This document shows positions 34,470 to 43,362 of a stretch of DNA of 64,000 nucleotides, one piece after another. A model generated the notes under the pieces. It did no database searches. It was not told the DNA's origin and saw only the letters and a program-made list of their open reading frames with translations. The stretch spans positions 1 to 64,000 of the forward strand of contig NZ_FPBH01000024.1 of NCBI RefSeq assembly GCF_900116445.1, read 5' to 3'. Source of the DNA: Paraburkholderia aspalathi (GTDB lineage: Bacteria; Pseudomonadota; Gammaproteobacteria; Burkholderiales; Burkholderiaceae). The position numbers and the translations under genes were made by a program. Each line of letters begins with the position of its first letter. Position 1 is the stretch's first letter.

Positions 34470-36353
34470 TCAGTGCATGGCATGGCTGGCATTGTCACGT
34501 TCCGGCTCCTGCTCGTGTTCCAGTGGCTGTTGCGCAGCTTGTGCGCAGGTCCGCAGCAACTGTTGGAACGACGCAACGACGGGGATCGTGCGTCCCGGTA
34601 CCACGACAGAAGAATGTTCGCTAGCGGATTCGTCGTCTGCCGTCATGCCCAGTATCACGTCGCGGGAGACCCGCGTCTCGGTCAGCCGCAACACCAGCTT
34701 GCGCAGATATGGCGGCGGCTCGCCCGCGTCGAATGAAATCACGGATATGACTGGACGCGCCGCAAGCCGCGCTTCATCAAGACGTCCTGCGGCAAACCGC
34801 TCATAGCTTGCCAGCGAAGCCTCGAAACCGTGCTTGTTCAGGAGCTGCACAGCGATTGCGGTCAGCAGATCGTCCAGCTTGCCGCGACCGCCAATACATA
34901 ACACGGGTACCGTCTGCACCCGTTCACCGTCCGGCGCGATCATCCTCACATCGCCGGCCTCCTCCAATCCGGCGATGATCGTGTGCGCCGCCGACCGGAC
35001 CCGTCTGAGCTGGGCCGCCGGCACTACGCCACGCCGGACGTCGGCGTGCGCGATCCGCAGACCGGCCAGCACCGCGTCGTCATAGTACGCCGCCAGCGAA
35101 CACGCTTTCAACAATGCGCCCGCCTGCTGCAATGCCTCTACCGGATCGTTGGCCAGCAGTCTCTGATAAAGATTTTCAGCTGGCGTCAGGCCAGGGCGAT
35201 CGCCGAACAGGACATCAAGGAATTCGAGCCGTTCAACATGGCGGCCGAGCGTCACCAGGCACAGCATCAGCGGCGTTGATAGCACCAATCCCACCGGCCC
35301 CCACAGCCAGCTCCAGAAAATCGCCGCGACGACCACGGCAAGGGGGGAAAGTCCGTTGCCGCGCCCGTATAACCACGGCTCGATCAACTGACTCGAGGCT
35401 CCCTCGGTCACTGCAAAGAGACCTGCCGTGCCGGCCGCCGTCCACCATCCTGGACTGACTGCGACTGCCATGACCATTGCCATCAGCGCCGCGATCCACG
35501 CACCGACGTAAGGCACGAATCGCAGGAGCGCCGTCACGACGCCGAACAGCAGCGCGCCAGGCATCCCGATGATCGCAAGGCCTATTGCGACAAAAACGCC
35601 GACGCCCGCATTGATTGCCAGTTGCATCAGGAAATAGCGGCTCAGGCGGGTGGCGGCCTCGCTGATCGCCGTCGACGTTCGATGCAGGTCGCCCGAACCG
35701 AATAGCCGGATCATCCGGTCGCGCAACAGCTCGCGCTCCAGCAGAATGAAGATCGCGACCACCAGCACAATACCGGCTGTTTCCAGCGGGCCGACCACCG
35801 GCGACAGATAGCGCTGCGCAAGTTCAATCGGCGACGGCGTAGGTTCGTGCACTTCGACGGGCATCGGCGTACCGCTGCTCGCGGAAACCGGATTGTCCTT
35901 CCTGCGCGGGTCGCCAGGCGGCGGCGTGAAGCGCTTCAGCGCATTCGATATGCTCGCGAGCACCGTATCGGCGCGGCCGAGGGTATCTTCCTGCACGACA
36001 CGGATCTTGTGCTCAACCGTCCACTGATACTGCGGCAGATCCTCCGCCAGTTGCGCCACCTGCGCGCCGATCAGCACACCGACCGCCGACAGTACGGAAA
36101 GCGCGCATAACACCGCGACGATCACCGACGGTAACCTGCCGAAACACAAGCGCCTCAGCAGTCCGACGAACGGCGCAACGATGAAGCTGAGCAGTACCGC
36201 CAGCGTTATTGGAATCAGCACGCCTCGTCCAACGTACAGCGCAGCGATCACGACCACGCCGCTGGCTAGCGAATTCAGCGCGCGCAAGCTTTGTGCTGCG
36301 GGAGCCAGTTCTTGCCGGCTCGGCGACAGGTGGGGTGATGAGCGGGGTTTCAT
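34470..36353 (-). CDS. AI-2E (PerM-type) family membrane protein with extra C-terminal domain
   Basis: A 627-residue protein. The first ~380 residues are the AI-2E/PerM fold with about eight helices (ASGVVVIAALYVGRGVLIPI, SVIVAVLCALSVLSAVGVLI, GVFVAIGLAIIGMPGALLFG, FIL-rich final helices and STPLMLCLVTLGRHV). The family exports small molecules or sodium/protons; the cargo is unknown. The remaining ~240 residues are soluble and unusual: a helical region then VQTVPVLCIGGRGKLDDLLT, AIAVQLLNKHGFEASLA and PVISVISFDAGEP, reminiscent of a Rossmann/cobalamin-binding-like fold. Start at 36353 rather than an upstream frame extension, which lacks a site. Confidence 0.85.
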   Translation of the reverse strand: MKPRSSPHLSPSRQELAPAAQSLRALNSLASGVVVIAALYVGRGVLIPITLAVLLSFIVAPFVGLLRRLCFGRLPSVIVAVLCALSVLSAVGVLIGAQVAQLAEDLPQYQWTVEHKIRVVQEDTLGRADTVLASISNALKRFTPPPGDPRRKDNPVSASSGTPMPVEVHEPTPSPIELAQRYLSPVVGPLETAGIVLVVAIFILLERELLRDRMIRLFGSGDLHRTSTAISEAATRLSRYFLMQLAINAGVGVFVAIGLAIIGMPGALLFGVVTALLRFVPYVGAWIAALMAMVMAVAVSPGWWTAAGTAGLFAVTEGASSQLIEPWLYGRGNGLSPLAVVVAAIFWSWLWGPVGLVLSTPLMLCLVTLGRHVERLEFLDVLFGDRPGLTPAENLYQRLLANDPVEALQQAGALLKACSLAAYYDDAVLAGLRIAHADVRRGVVPAAQLRRVRSAAHTIIAGLEEAGDVRMIAPDGERVQTVPVLCIGGRGKLDDLLTAIAVQLLNKHGFEASLASYERFAAGRLDEARLAARPVISVISFDAGEPPPYLRKLVLRLTETRVSRDVILGMTADDESASEHSSVVVPGRTIPVVASFQQLLRTCAQAAQQPLEHEQEPERDNASHAMH

Positions 36354-36476
36354 GAACGCGTCGGCGCAATTCACATGCCTGTCACGATGCAAACACTGTT
36401 CCCGGCAGGCACCCTCAGGAAGTATCCCCTTGGCCCTTGTCATACCGCGAAGAAAGCCGGCGCCGAAGTCAGGGGA

Positions 36477-36556
36477 AAACATTGTCTAGCGTAATCGGCA
36501 GATCGCCAATACGCATTCCGGTCGCGTGACAATCGCATTCGCAATCGCCGCCGCGG
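36477..36556 (-). pseudogene. Relic of the 3' end of a molybdenum-hydroxylase large-subunit gene
   Basis: These 80 bases align with 14571-14648, the 3' end of the paoC-type gene: both include AGCGTAATCGGCA and CCGGTCGCGTG. The translation HATGMRIGDLPITLDNVFP parallels HATGKRVRDLPITLDKLFI. Nothing further upstream of the gene survives, and it is directly beside the AI-2E gene. Confidence 0.7.
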
Positions 36557-36708
36557 ATCGCGTGTGCGACGTAGAGCCGACCAGTCGCCCCGCGGATCAT
36601 CAGCCGATACAGCTTGAGTTGCGCTGATCCGTGGCAGTCTGCTCCACCTCGATAGATGCCTACAGGCAGCGCCGGCGTTCAGGATGCCATGTCGCACACC
36701 CGAATGGG

Positions 36709-36915
36709 TCACGTGCTTTTCCCGCCTCCATCTATTCCCGCGCCTCTGCGCCACACCTCCTTTCCTTTTTCGGATAGCTGGCCGCTGCTATGCGTCGCGT
36801 CGGACTCTGTCCCTTCAACGACCATCGAGCCGCCCGCTTGTTCTTGCGCTTTTTGCTTTCTGTACTTCCGTGCAGCAATCCGTTCGTCTTGGGACTGCCC
36901 TGCATAGGTCCTCAT
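36709..36915 (-). CDS. Small basic hypothetical protein, 68 aa
   Basis: ATG at 36913-36915 has ACGGAGAGCGAA upstream. The product MRTYAGQSQDERIAARKYRK continues with Lys/Gln-rich and Ser/Gly-rich sequence; likely disordered, no known motif. The same frame stays open far upstream, but that region is occupied by the broken gene 37031-37410 in another frame. Confidence 0.5.
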   Translation of the reverse strand: MRTYAGQSQDERIAARKYRKQKAQEQAGGSMVVEGTESDATHSSGQLSEKGKEVWRRGAGIDGGGKST

Positions 36916-37030
36916 TTCGCTCTCCGTAAGTTGCGATAGGGTTTGCTCACGCTTGCCAGGCGTGTGGGCTCGGACAGTCCCACGCCCGCCGGCGGCGCCA
37001 TCGGTGTGCAGGCGACAGGTGCGGGTGCCC

Positions 37031-37410
37031 TCAGGATGGACCCTCCTGTACTTCAAAAAGCGCGTCATCGACATCGAGTTCGACCGAGCAGGCGCCTTGT
37101 CGCGGAGGTCGGTTGTATCGCTCGTCAAAGCGTCGCCGCACGAATGAGCCAAGCCGTTCCCGAAACGCGTTGCGTCTTGCCGTTTCCATTGCGCCGTAGC
37201 GATCGATCTGCTGTGCGGAGAACCTGAGCGCCACGACGCAGCGTGAATCCAGCGAGTGTCGCCGGTGGACGCGACAATCCACGAAAGATGAAGATAAAGA
37301 CTCGATCCTTCCGCGTAACTTCGTATGGCAGGTGCCTTGGGCGACGCGAATAATTTTGCCAACTCCAGTTCGATCTCTTCGATCCGCAGCTCCCTGTCAA
37401 GCGGATTCAT
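37031..37410 (-). pseudogene. Frameshifted small conserved protein (paralogue of 13871-14255)
   Basis: MNPLDRELRIEEIELELAKL, ASPKAPAIRSYAEGSSLYLH and LSWIVASTGDT are in one frame from a start with a CAGGAGG site; the family then goes on one frame away with SLDSRCVVALRFSAQQIDRY, RRNAFRERLGSFVRRRF and GACSVELDVDDALFEVQE to TGA 37031-37033. A single base is missing near 37247. The reconstruction is about 126 residues and matches the copy at 13871-14255. Tentatively DUF3022-like. Its start overlaps the stop of the upstream lipoprotein-like gene. Confidence 0.7.
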
Positions 37411-37634
37411 GATCGTTCCTCCTGTCGCTTCGCGGCTGCGCACGTATTTACATCTGCGCCGGGTCGCCGGGCAAGAACCCATGGTCGCGTACCCGTCGTC
37501 GGCGATGAAGCACCACTGCCGTTGCTGTCGTGCCGACCGGGAACAGCGATTCCGCTATCGTCCTTCCGCGAGCACGCACCACACGAAGTAACAATCGCAG
37601 CGAGGAGAAGAAGTTTCGCCCATCCGCTTAGCAT
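37407..37634 (-). CDS. Putative small lipoprotein, 75 aa
   Basis: MLSGWAKLLLLAAIVTSCGA gives a lipoprotein-like signal with Cys just after the hydrophobic core, followed by a Gly/Ser/Asp-rich tail. A GAGAG string lies upstream. Its TGA overlaps the ATG of the next gene. The C-terminal third (TRPWVLARRPGADV) looks unlike the tails of the other small lipoproteins here, so a frameshift in the tail is possible. Confidence 0.45.
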   Translation of the reverse strand: MLSGWAKLLLLAAIVTSCGACSRKDDSGIAVPGRHDSNGSGASSPTTGTRPWVLARRPGADVNTCAAAKRQEERS

Positions 37635-37842
37635 CGCGCTCTCTACAAGCTTCACCCGTTTTGCGATGCGCGCCCGGCGGTCACGCCTGCCATGGGAATA
37701 TTCACGATCGCCTGTTTATGCAGGCGCGCATGCCACAGCTGACACCGTTCACGCTACTTCAATAATGTCCAGCATCGCTCGTGCCCGCGGTGCACGCTAA
37801 GTACGGGCGAGACTGCAATCGGCCCCTTTTGGATTCTCGGGG

Positions 37843-39622
37843 TCACGCGTCGTCTTCCCAGTCGTGCCATCCGACGTGGTGCGTTTCGAGGTACTCGCCG
37901 ACCGCGTGGCCCACCGTTGGCATGAAATGGTGCTCGCCGATCCGCCCGAAGATTCCATAGCGTTTCAGGCTGTCCTTGACCGGCCCCTTCAGCTCCGCGA
38001 AACATAGCTGCACGTGCAGCCCGTCGAGTTCTTCGTCGAGCAGTGTGAGCATGTCGGCAGCGGTAATGTCGATATCGGTGACCGGCTCGGCGGCAATCAC
38101 GATCCAGCGCGTTGCCGTGGTGCGTAGTGCACCGCCCCCAGCACGCGCTCGCGAAAGATCTGCGCATTTGCGAAGAACAGCGGCGCGTCCCAGCGCAGCA
38201 GCACGAGGCCTGGGACGCGGCGCGCGTCCTGGTGTCGCGAGATATCGTGGTAGCCCTTCACGCCATCGACCCGGCCCAGCACGCTGAATAGGACCGCCAC
38301 GCGCGCCACAGAAACATGAGTACCGCAAGCCCAAGCGCAATGCCGACGCCTGTCATCACGCCCGATAGCACTACCCCGGAGAAGCACACGAGCGCCTGCG
38401 CCAGTTCGCCCCGCCGCAGCCGGTAAAGTCGCAGCATCCCGCGGGTTTCGAGCAGCGCCAGCGATGCCGCCACCACTACCGCCGCAAGCGCCGCTTGCGG
38501 CGTATCGTGCAGCGCCTATGGCAGGAACGGGAGCAAGGTCGCCACCACCAGCGCGGCGACAAGACCGGTCCCCTGGGTCTTCGCCCCGGCGGCTTCGGCG
38601 ACCGCCGTGCGCGAGCCGCTGGCGCTGACCGGAAACCCCTGAAACAGCGCGGCAGCGATATTCGCGATGCCCAGCGCGACGCATTCCTGGTTACGGTCAG
38701 CGGGCACGCCGCTGCGCAATCCGTAAGTCTGCGACAGCATGCTCACGTCGGTGAACGAGACGAGCGCGATGGCGGCGGCCGTCGCGCTCAGCACTGTCCA
38801 CTCGTGCAACGAAGACAGCGGAACTTGCGGCGTTGACAGGCCGCGCGGCAACGTGCCGACCACGGCCACACCCGCGCTCGAGGCGAGATTGAGGAGTGCG
38901 GTCGCGAGGGTGGCCGCAGCAACCGCAATCAGGACACCCGGTGCCTTCGACGCCCAGCGTCGGCATCCCAGAATCATGGCGAGAGATAGCACGCCGATCG
39001 TCATCGCGGCTACGTTGGTCCGGCCTGCAAGTACACCGCCCACCAGTTCGCGCACCTGCTGCACGAACGTTTCGCTGTGGACGGAAAAGCCGAGCAGTTC
39101 CGGCAACTGGCTGAGCACGATCGTCAGCATGATGCCGTTCAGATAGCCATGACGGATCGCCGTCGAGAGCAGATCCGCCACGAAGCCGAGCTTCAGCAGA
39201 CCGACCCCGGCGCAGATCGCGCTCGGCAGCAGCGCGAGCGCCGCAGCGAGCATGGCGGTGTGTGCTCCGCCGTCGTGTACCAGCGGCGTGACGGTCGCCA
39301 CAATCAGCGCGACCAGGGCCGAATCTTGTCCCGGCACCAGGATGCGGCTCGGACCGGACAGCGCGTACGCGAGCAACGCCGCGAGCGGCGCGTACAACCC
39401 GGACACGGCCGGCATGCCCGCCGCTTCCGCATACGCCATCCCCGCAGGCACGAGAACCGCACTGAGCGTCACGCCAGCGACTACATCGTGCGGCAGCCAG
39501 CCAAGCCGATACGCCTTCACCCACGCCAAGGACGGGATCCAACAGGCCAGTCTGTTGGGAACAGCGCCCGGCCTCGCCGACGGCAGCGTTCTGCCGGTCA
39601 CGGATTTTTCGTCAGCCGCCAT
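37843..39622 (-). pseudogene. SulP-family anion transporter gene with three lesions
   Basis: The start MAADEKSVTGRTLPSARPG and the SulP transport domain (PHDVVAGVTLSAVLVPAGMA, GLYAPLAALLAYALSGPSR, RNQECVALGIANIAAALFQG, FPVSASGSRTAVAEAAGAKT) are intact to TLLPFLP, where TAG at 38516-38518 stops the frame; the same frame resumes ALHDTPQAALAAVVVAASLA. A missing base near 38292 shifts to VLGRVDGVKGYHDISRHQDA, and another near 38113 shifts to WIVIAAEPVTDIDITAADML, the C-terminal STAS domain, ending at 37843. All domains are recognisable, so loss is recent or artefactual. Confidence 0.85.
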
Positions 39623-39624
39623 AC

Positions 39625-40017
39625 TCAATCAGCCATTGGCGAGCAGACCTCCACCACGAAGCCGTTGTTGTCGCGGACATAGCCAACCACCTGGCCCCAA
39701 GGCTTCTTCTCGGGCCGTTTGACCAGAACCGCACCGCCGGTGACAGCGCGATCAAACATCGACTCCACGTCGTTGGTTACAAGCCCAAGCTCCAGTGGTG
39801 GTGCAGCCTTTGCAGGGGACGCGGCTTCGAACGGAACACCGGCCAATCCATTAACGATGCTATTGGCGGCGAAGGCCAGTTTCGTCTCGCCCGTTCTGAG
39901 TTCACCGTAGTCGCCGGTGTCGGCCACCATCCCGCGCTCGAGGCCAAATGCTTTCTCATAGAAGGCTATCGTGTCGGTGACGGATTCGACATAGAGGATT
40001 GTGTATCCAAGCTTCAT
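39625..40017 (-). CDS. VOC-family (glyoxalase/bleomycin-resistance-like) protein
   Basis: A 130-residue vicinal-oxygen-chelate protein: MKLGYTILYVESVTDTIAFY, EKAFGLERGMV and LGLVTNDVESMFDRAVTGGA, then the second beta-module with GYVRDNNGFVVEVCSP. Glu in the last strand is a usual metal ligand. Ends three bases before the SulP start, so the two were probably one operon. Substrate unknown. Confidence 0.87.
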   Translation of the reverse strand: MKLGYTILYVESVTDTIAFYEKAFGLERGMVADTGDYGELRTGETKLAFAANSIVNGLAGVPFEAASPAKAAPPLELGLVTNDVESMFDRAVTGGAVLVKRPEKKPWGQVVGYVRDNNGFVVEVCSPMAD

Positions 40018-40208
40018 GAGATAGCTCCGGAGGTTACGGTGACTGGAAAGAGTCAGGCGAGCAACCAGGCGGATGAAAGGTCTACAGACCTGCCGGTAAG
40101 CTTTGCAATAACGGCTACGGCGGCAGAAAGCAGGTTCAACCGCGTGATGCCGCAGTCATCCAGAAAGTCTGGTGCGCGACAGGACGGATCGCCGGATACC
40201 ATCTCCGC

Positions 40209-40388
40209 CTACTGACTGGCGCCCGACGCCGGTTGGCCCATCGCCGGCGGTACGCTGCTGCTGGCCGCCCCGGGGCTCATGGCGTTGCCGCTGTCGCTGT
40301 CGTGGTCGGCACGTTTGCACGCCGCGGTGCCTCCCGCGAGCAGTGTGGCTGTAATGATTACGAGCACATATTTCAAAGTCGATTCCAT
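40209..40388 (-). CDS. Small lipoprotein, 59 aa
   Basis: MESTLKYVLVIITATLLAGG followed by TAACKRADHD: short signal peptide with lipobox TAAC. The tail is Asp/Ser/Ala/Pro-rich, ending GQPASGASQ. GGAGAAACGTC precedes the ATG on minus. Similar plan to 13462-13749 and 63311-63508. Confidence 0.7.
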   Translation of the reverse strand: MESTLKYVLVIITATLLAGGTAACKRADHDSDSGNAMSPGAASSSVPPAMGQPASGASQ

Positions 40389-40612
40389 GACGTTTCTCCA
40401 TGAAGATCACAGGGTGTCATGCCGTGAAACGGCGAACCCGCGCGATCTGACACCCCTTGCCGATGTCACGCACGGGTCGTGCCCACAGGGCGGGCAGCGT
40501 CGCGCACGCCAGTTACGCCCGACCACGGACAAGCCCATCGCTCAGGCAAAGGCATGAACCCGCGTTGCGGGAGGCGGCCCCGCAACGACTGGGGGAATCT
40601 CGGAGGGACCGG

Positions 40613-40795
40613 TCAGCCCGGTGCCGGAAGGTCTGTTTCACCCTTTTCACCGGCACCCGCATGCGCGAGTTCCTTCTCGACCAGAGTACGGGCCAGATGC
40701 CAGTACTCGTCCGCGCAGCCTTCAAGGCCGCCATCCTGTTGCCAGAGTTCATAGGCACGTGCACGGATCTTTTCTTCAACGGTCGTATTGCTCAT
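40613..40795 (-). CDS. DUF2934-family small protein, 60 aa
   Basis: MSNTTVEEKIRARAYELWQQ followed by DGGLEGCADEYWHLARTLVE is the single-helix-pair DUF2934 pattern (IR.RAYELWE..G...G....HW..AE). ACGGAGATC upstream supports the start. Function unknown; common in rhizobia and Burkholderia. Confidence 0.82.
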   Translation of the reverse strand: MSNTTVEEKIRARAYELWQQDGGLEGCADEYWHLARTLVEKELAHAGAGEKGETDLPAPG

Positions 40796-40974
40796 TGCAC
40801 AGATCTCCGTGAATCGGTCACATGCCGGAAATACCAGCATGCTCCTCGTGCCACACCCGGAGGGCGGCCATGGCGCCCCTGGCACATCACAGCTGGGCCG
40901 TGATGACCTCTGCCGGAAGCCGCCGCCCTTGCGGTGATAATCCGGTTGAAGCCGACAGGCATGTTTTCAATGGG

Positions 40975-42039
40975 TCAGGCATTGGCTCCATCTCCTAACC
41001 GCCGGGCCCGTCGCGGCACGCGAATGGTGAAGGTGGTGCCATCGCGTCTCGAACCCGCGTGCACGCTTCCGCCATGCGACTCGACGATCTGTCTGACTAT
41101 GTAAAGGCCAAGCCCCAGGCCTTCGCCGGTCCGGTGCGAAGCCCCGTCCTGCCCGGCCCGACAGAGTGGATCGAAAATGTTGGAAAGCGCGTCGGCCGGA
41201 ATGGTTGGCCCATGGTTGAACACCGCCGCTGTGACGCCGTCCCCTTCGGATCCAACCTCAACCAGGATTGTGCTGTGAGAATCTCCGTGCTGGATGGCAT
41301 TACCGAGCAGATTGGTGGCGACTTGGGAAAGCCGCTCGACGTCCCGGAGGCCGTTCAGATTGCCACGGAACGTCGTCCGGATGGTGCGCTCCGGATTGAA
41401 CGCTGAAATCTCGTCGATCGCCCGCTCGCAGATCACTTTCATGCTGGCCGGTCTGGGTTCGGCGGGCAAGGCATCGCCAAGCCGCGTGCGCGTGAAATCG
41501 AGAAGATGGTGGATGGGGAGCTGCATGCGGGCACAGCTTGCCTGGATGCGCGCTACCGCTTTCACGCACCGGTCGGGAAGATCGGCGACTTCAAGGAGAT
41601 AGCCGGCGGACATGACCATTGCCTGCAGGGGCGACCTTAGATCATGCGCGAGAATCCCTTCGAAAAGGTCCCGTGTTCGGGTCAGGCCGTCCGAATAACG
41701 TCTGACTGATTCCGTCAGGGCCTGATCGACGGACTCATTGAAGCGTACCAGCTCGTCGAGCGCGTAGCCCTTCAGCCTGCGGTTCTCCGCGTGACTGCGC
41801 GCCTGATCCCTAATGCCGGGAGCCTGAAGCGGACGCTCCCCTTTCGATTTCGCTGACTGGTCACCTGCCTCTAGGGGCGCGCGCATGTCGGCGACGATCC
41901 CGGCCAAGATTTCCCGGGCCGAATCGCGGAGGTCTGCTTCGGTATACGAATGATCCATGACACCAGGACGCCGGGCAAATCCCGCCCAGTCATTCATGAT
42001 CGGCTCGATATTTGCCTCGATGAAGTCAGCCAGATGCAC
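40975..42039 (-). CDS. Sensor histidine kinase with RsbRD-like N-terminus
   Basis: A 354-residue soluble kinase without membrane segments. The N-terminal ~115 residues (MHLADFIEANIEPIMNDWAG, RDSAREILAGIVADM, YALDELVRFNESVDQAL) form a helical globin/RsbRD-type sensor. The HisKA region has ILAHDLRSPLQAMVM with phospho-acceptor His132. The ATPase domain has NLLGNAIQHGD, FDPLCRAG and GEGLGLGLYIVRQIVESHGG. No receiver domain; no response-regulator gene is adjacent, so its partner is elsewhere. Signal unknown. Confidence 0.88.
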   Translation of the reverse strand: MHLADFIEANIEPIMNDWAGFARRPGVMDHSYTEADLRDSAREILAGIVADMRAPLEAGDQSAKSKGERPLQAPGIRDQARSHAENRRLKGYALDELVRFNESVDQALTESVRRYSDGLTRTRDLFEGILAHDLRSPLQAMVMSAGYLLEVADLPDRCVKAVARIQASCARMQLPIHHLLDFTRTRLGDALPAEPRPASMKVICERAIDEISAFNPERTIRTTFRGNLNGLRDVERLSQVATNLLGNAIQHGDSHSTILVEVGSEGDGVTAAVFNHGPTIPADALSNIFDPLCRAGQDGASHRTGEGLGLGLYIVRQIVESHGGSVHAGSRRDGTTFTIRVPRRARRLGDGANA

Positions 42040-42321
42040 GAGTCCTCCGGTTTATCGCTGCAGATTGTTTGGAAGCCCCCGTAACCGGGACTGTGATCAC
42101 ACGGTATGACACTGATTCTAGGTGTTGCGTAAGCGATGACGAAGAAAAACTGGCTCAGTCGCGGTTGTTTCCCTTGACGACGCTCGCCTGGCGCGGCCAT
42201 GCAGCGACGAAGCGAATTGCAAACGCGACTCCACTCCATAAATTTTTGTCGCGAACTGGCGGAGGAATCAATTTTGCTCCCGATCCGATGTCCCGAAGAC
42301 AACCGCAGGCGGAGAGATCGT

Positions 42322-42981
42322 ATGCTCCTGGAACACGATGGTCACTCTCCCCACGTTCACCCGGCCTCACGCGTGGCGCCGAACGCGGTGCTCTGCGGCG
42401 AAGTCATCGTTGGCCCAAACTGTTCGATAGGCTTCGGTGCGGTGCTGGTGGCAGAAAGCGGTGTCGTGAGACTCGGTGGCAACTGCGTGATCATGGACAC
42501 CGCCGTCCTGCGGGGCATAAACGGTGCACCGTTTACGCTTGGCAATCACGTTCTCGTCGGCCCCCGCGCCTGCCTCTCGGGCTGCACCGTCGAAGATGAG
42601 GTGTTCCTCGCCACGGGGTGCACCGTGTTTAATGGCGCGCGCATCGGTCGGCGTGCCGAGGTGCAGATCAACGGCATCGTGCACATCCGCGCGGTCCTGC
42701 CTCCGGGCGCCATCGTGCCGCTGGGCTGGGTGGCCGTCGGCGACCCGGTGCATATCCTGCCGCCCGGTCAGCATGACGCGATCTGGCGCGTGCAAAAACC
42801 ACTCGACTTCCCAGGTTACGTGTTTGGCGTGAAGCGACCGCCGGATGGCCAGACCATCATCCCAGACGTCATGCCCCGCTATGCCCACGCGCTGAACCTT
42901 CGGCACGCCGACGACCGGGTGATTAACGAAGACTGGGAAGACAGTGGCGCCAGGCCACCCCGCGACGTTCCAGGATCCTGA
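42322..42981 (+). CDS. Left-handed beta-helix (gamma-carbonic-anhydrase-like) protein lacking zinc histidines
   Basis: A 219-residue hexapeptide-repeat protein: PNAVLCGEVIVGPNCSIGFG, VRLGGNCVIMDTAVL, FTLGNHVLVGPRACLSGCTV, VFLATGCTVFNGARIG. It aligns with YrdA/gamma-CA proteins, but the three zinc-ligand histidines are replaced: Arg64 (…AVLRG), Pro81 (VGPRA) and Ser86 (CLSGC). A carbonic anhydrase activity is therefore unlikely; a scaffold or acyltransferase-like role is possible. Start at 42322 has GGAGAG upstream. The C-terminal ~60 residues (LDFPGYVFGVKRPPDGQ) are an extension I do not recognise. Confidence 0.82.
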   Translation: MLLEHDGHSPHVHPASRVAPNAVLCGEVIVGPNCSIGFGAVLVAESGVVRLGGNCVIMDTAVLRGINGAPFTLGNHVLVGPRACLSGCTVEDEVFLATGCTVFNGARIGRRAEVQINGIVHIRAVLPPGAIVPLGWVAVGDPVHILPPGQHDAIWRVQKPLDFPGYVFGVKRPPDGQTIIPDVMPRYAHALNLRHADDRVINEDWEDSGARPPRDVPGS

Positions 42982-43362
42982 CAGATGGACGGTGGCGAAC
43001 GGCGCCCCACAGGCGCGCATCGACAACGGATATAACGGGACCGGACTATGGAGGCCGGTACGCGCAGGCGACCGGGCGGTGCCCGGAATGAAGTCGTTCC
43101 CGACGATTTCATCGTACGGCCGGCCGCACCACCGCGCAGCGGCCTGCCTGAGGATTGTGACCGTCTGGCAGATGCTCGGCGACGGGGCTGGCAAGGCAAC
43201 TCGAATCGAGGTTGCTGTCGGTCGTCGTCGCGGGTTTGAAGAACTGACCGTCACATTCACGACGCAATCGTCAACAATTCTGGCCAATCCGGTGGACCGC
43301 CTGATCGCATTGCCATGGGTTCTGGACACGTGTTTTTATTCCTCAGCGCCACCCGCCCGACG
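42982..43362. other. Intergenic, nothing firm
   Basis: About 380 bases between convergent genes. Long frames are open on both strands, but none has a ribosome site or recognisable family. Confidence 0.4.

Noticed and set aside
34470-36482. Longer N-terminus (MFSPDFGAGFLRG...) for the AI-2E gene
   Set aside because: No ribosome site and an atypical leader; the ATG at 36353 gives the usual family start.
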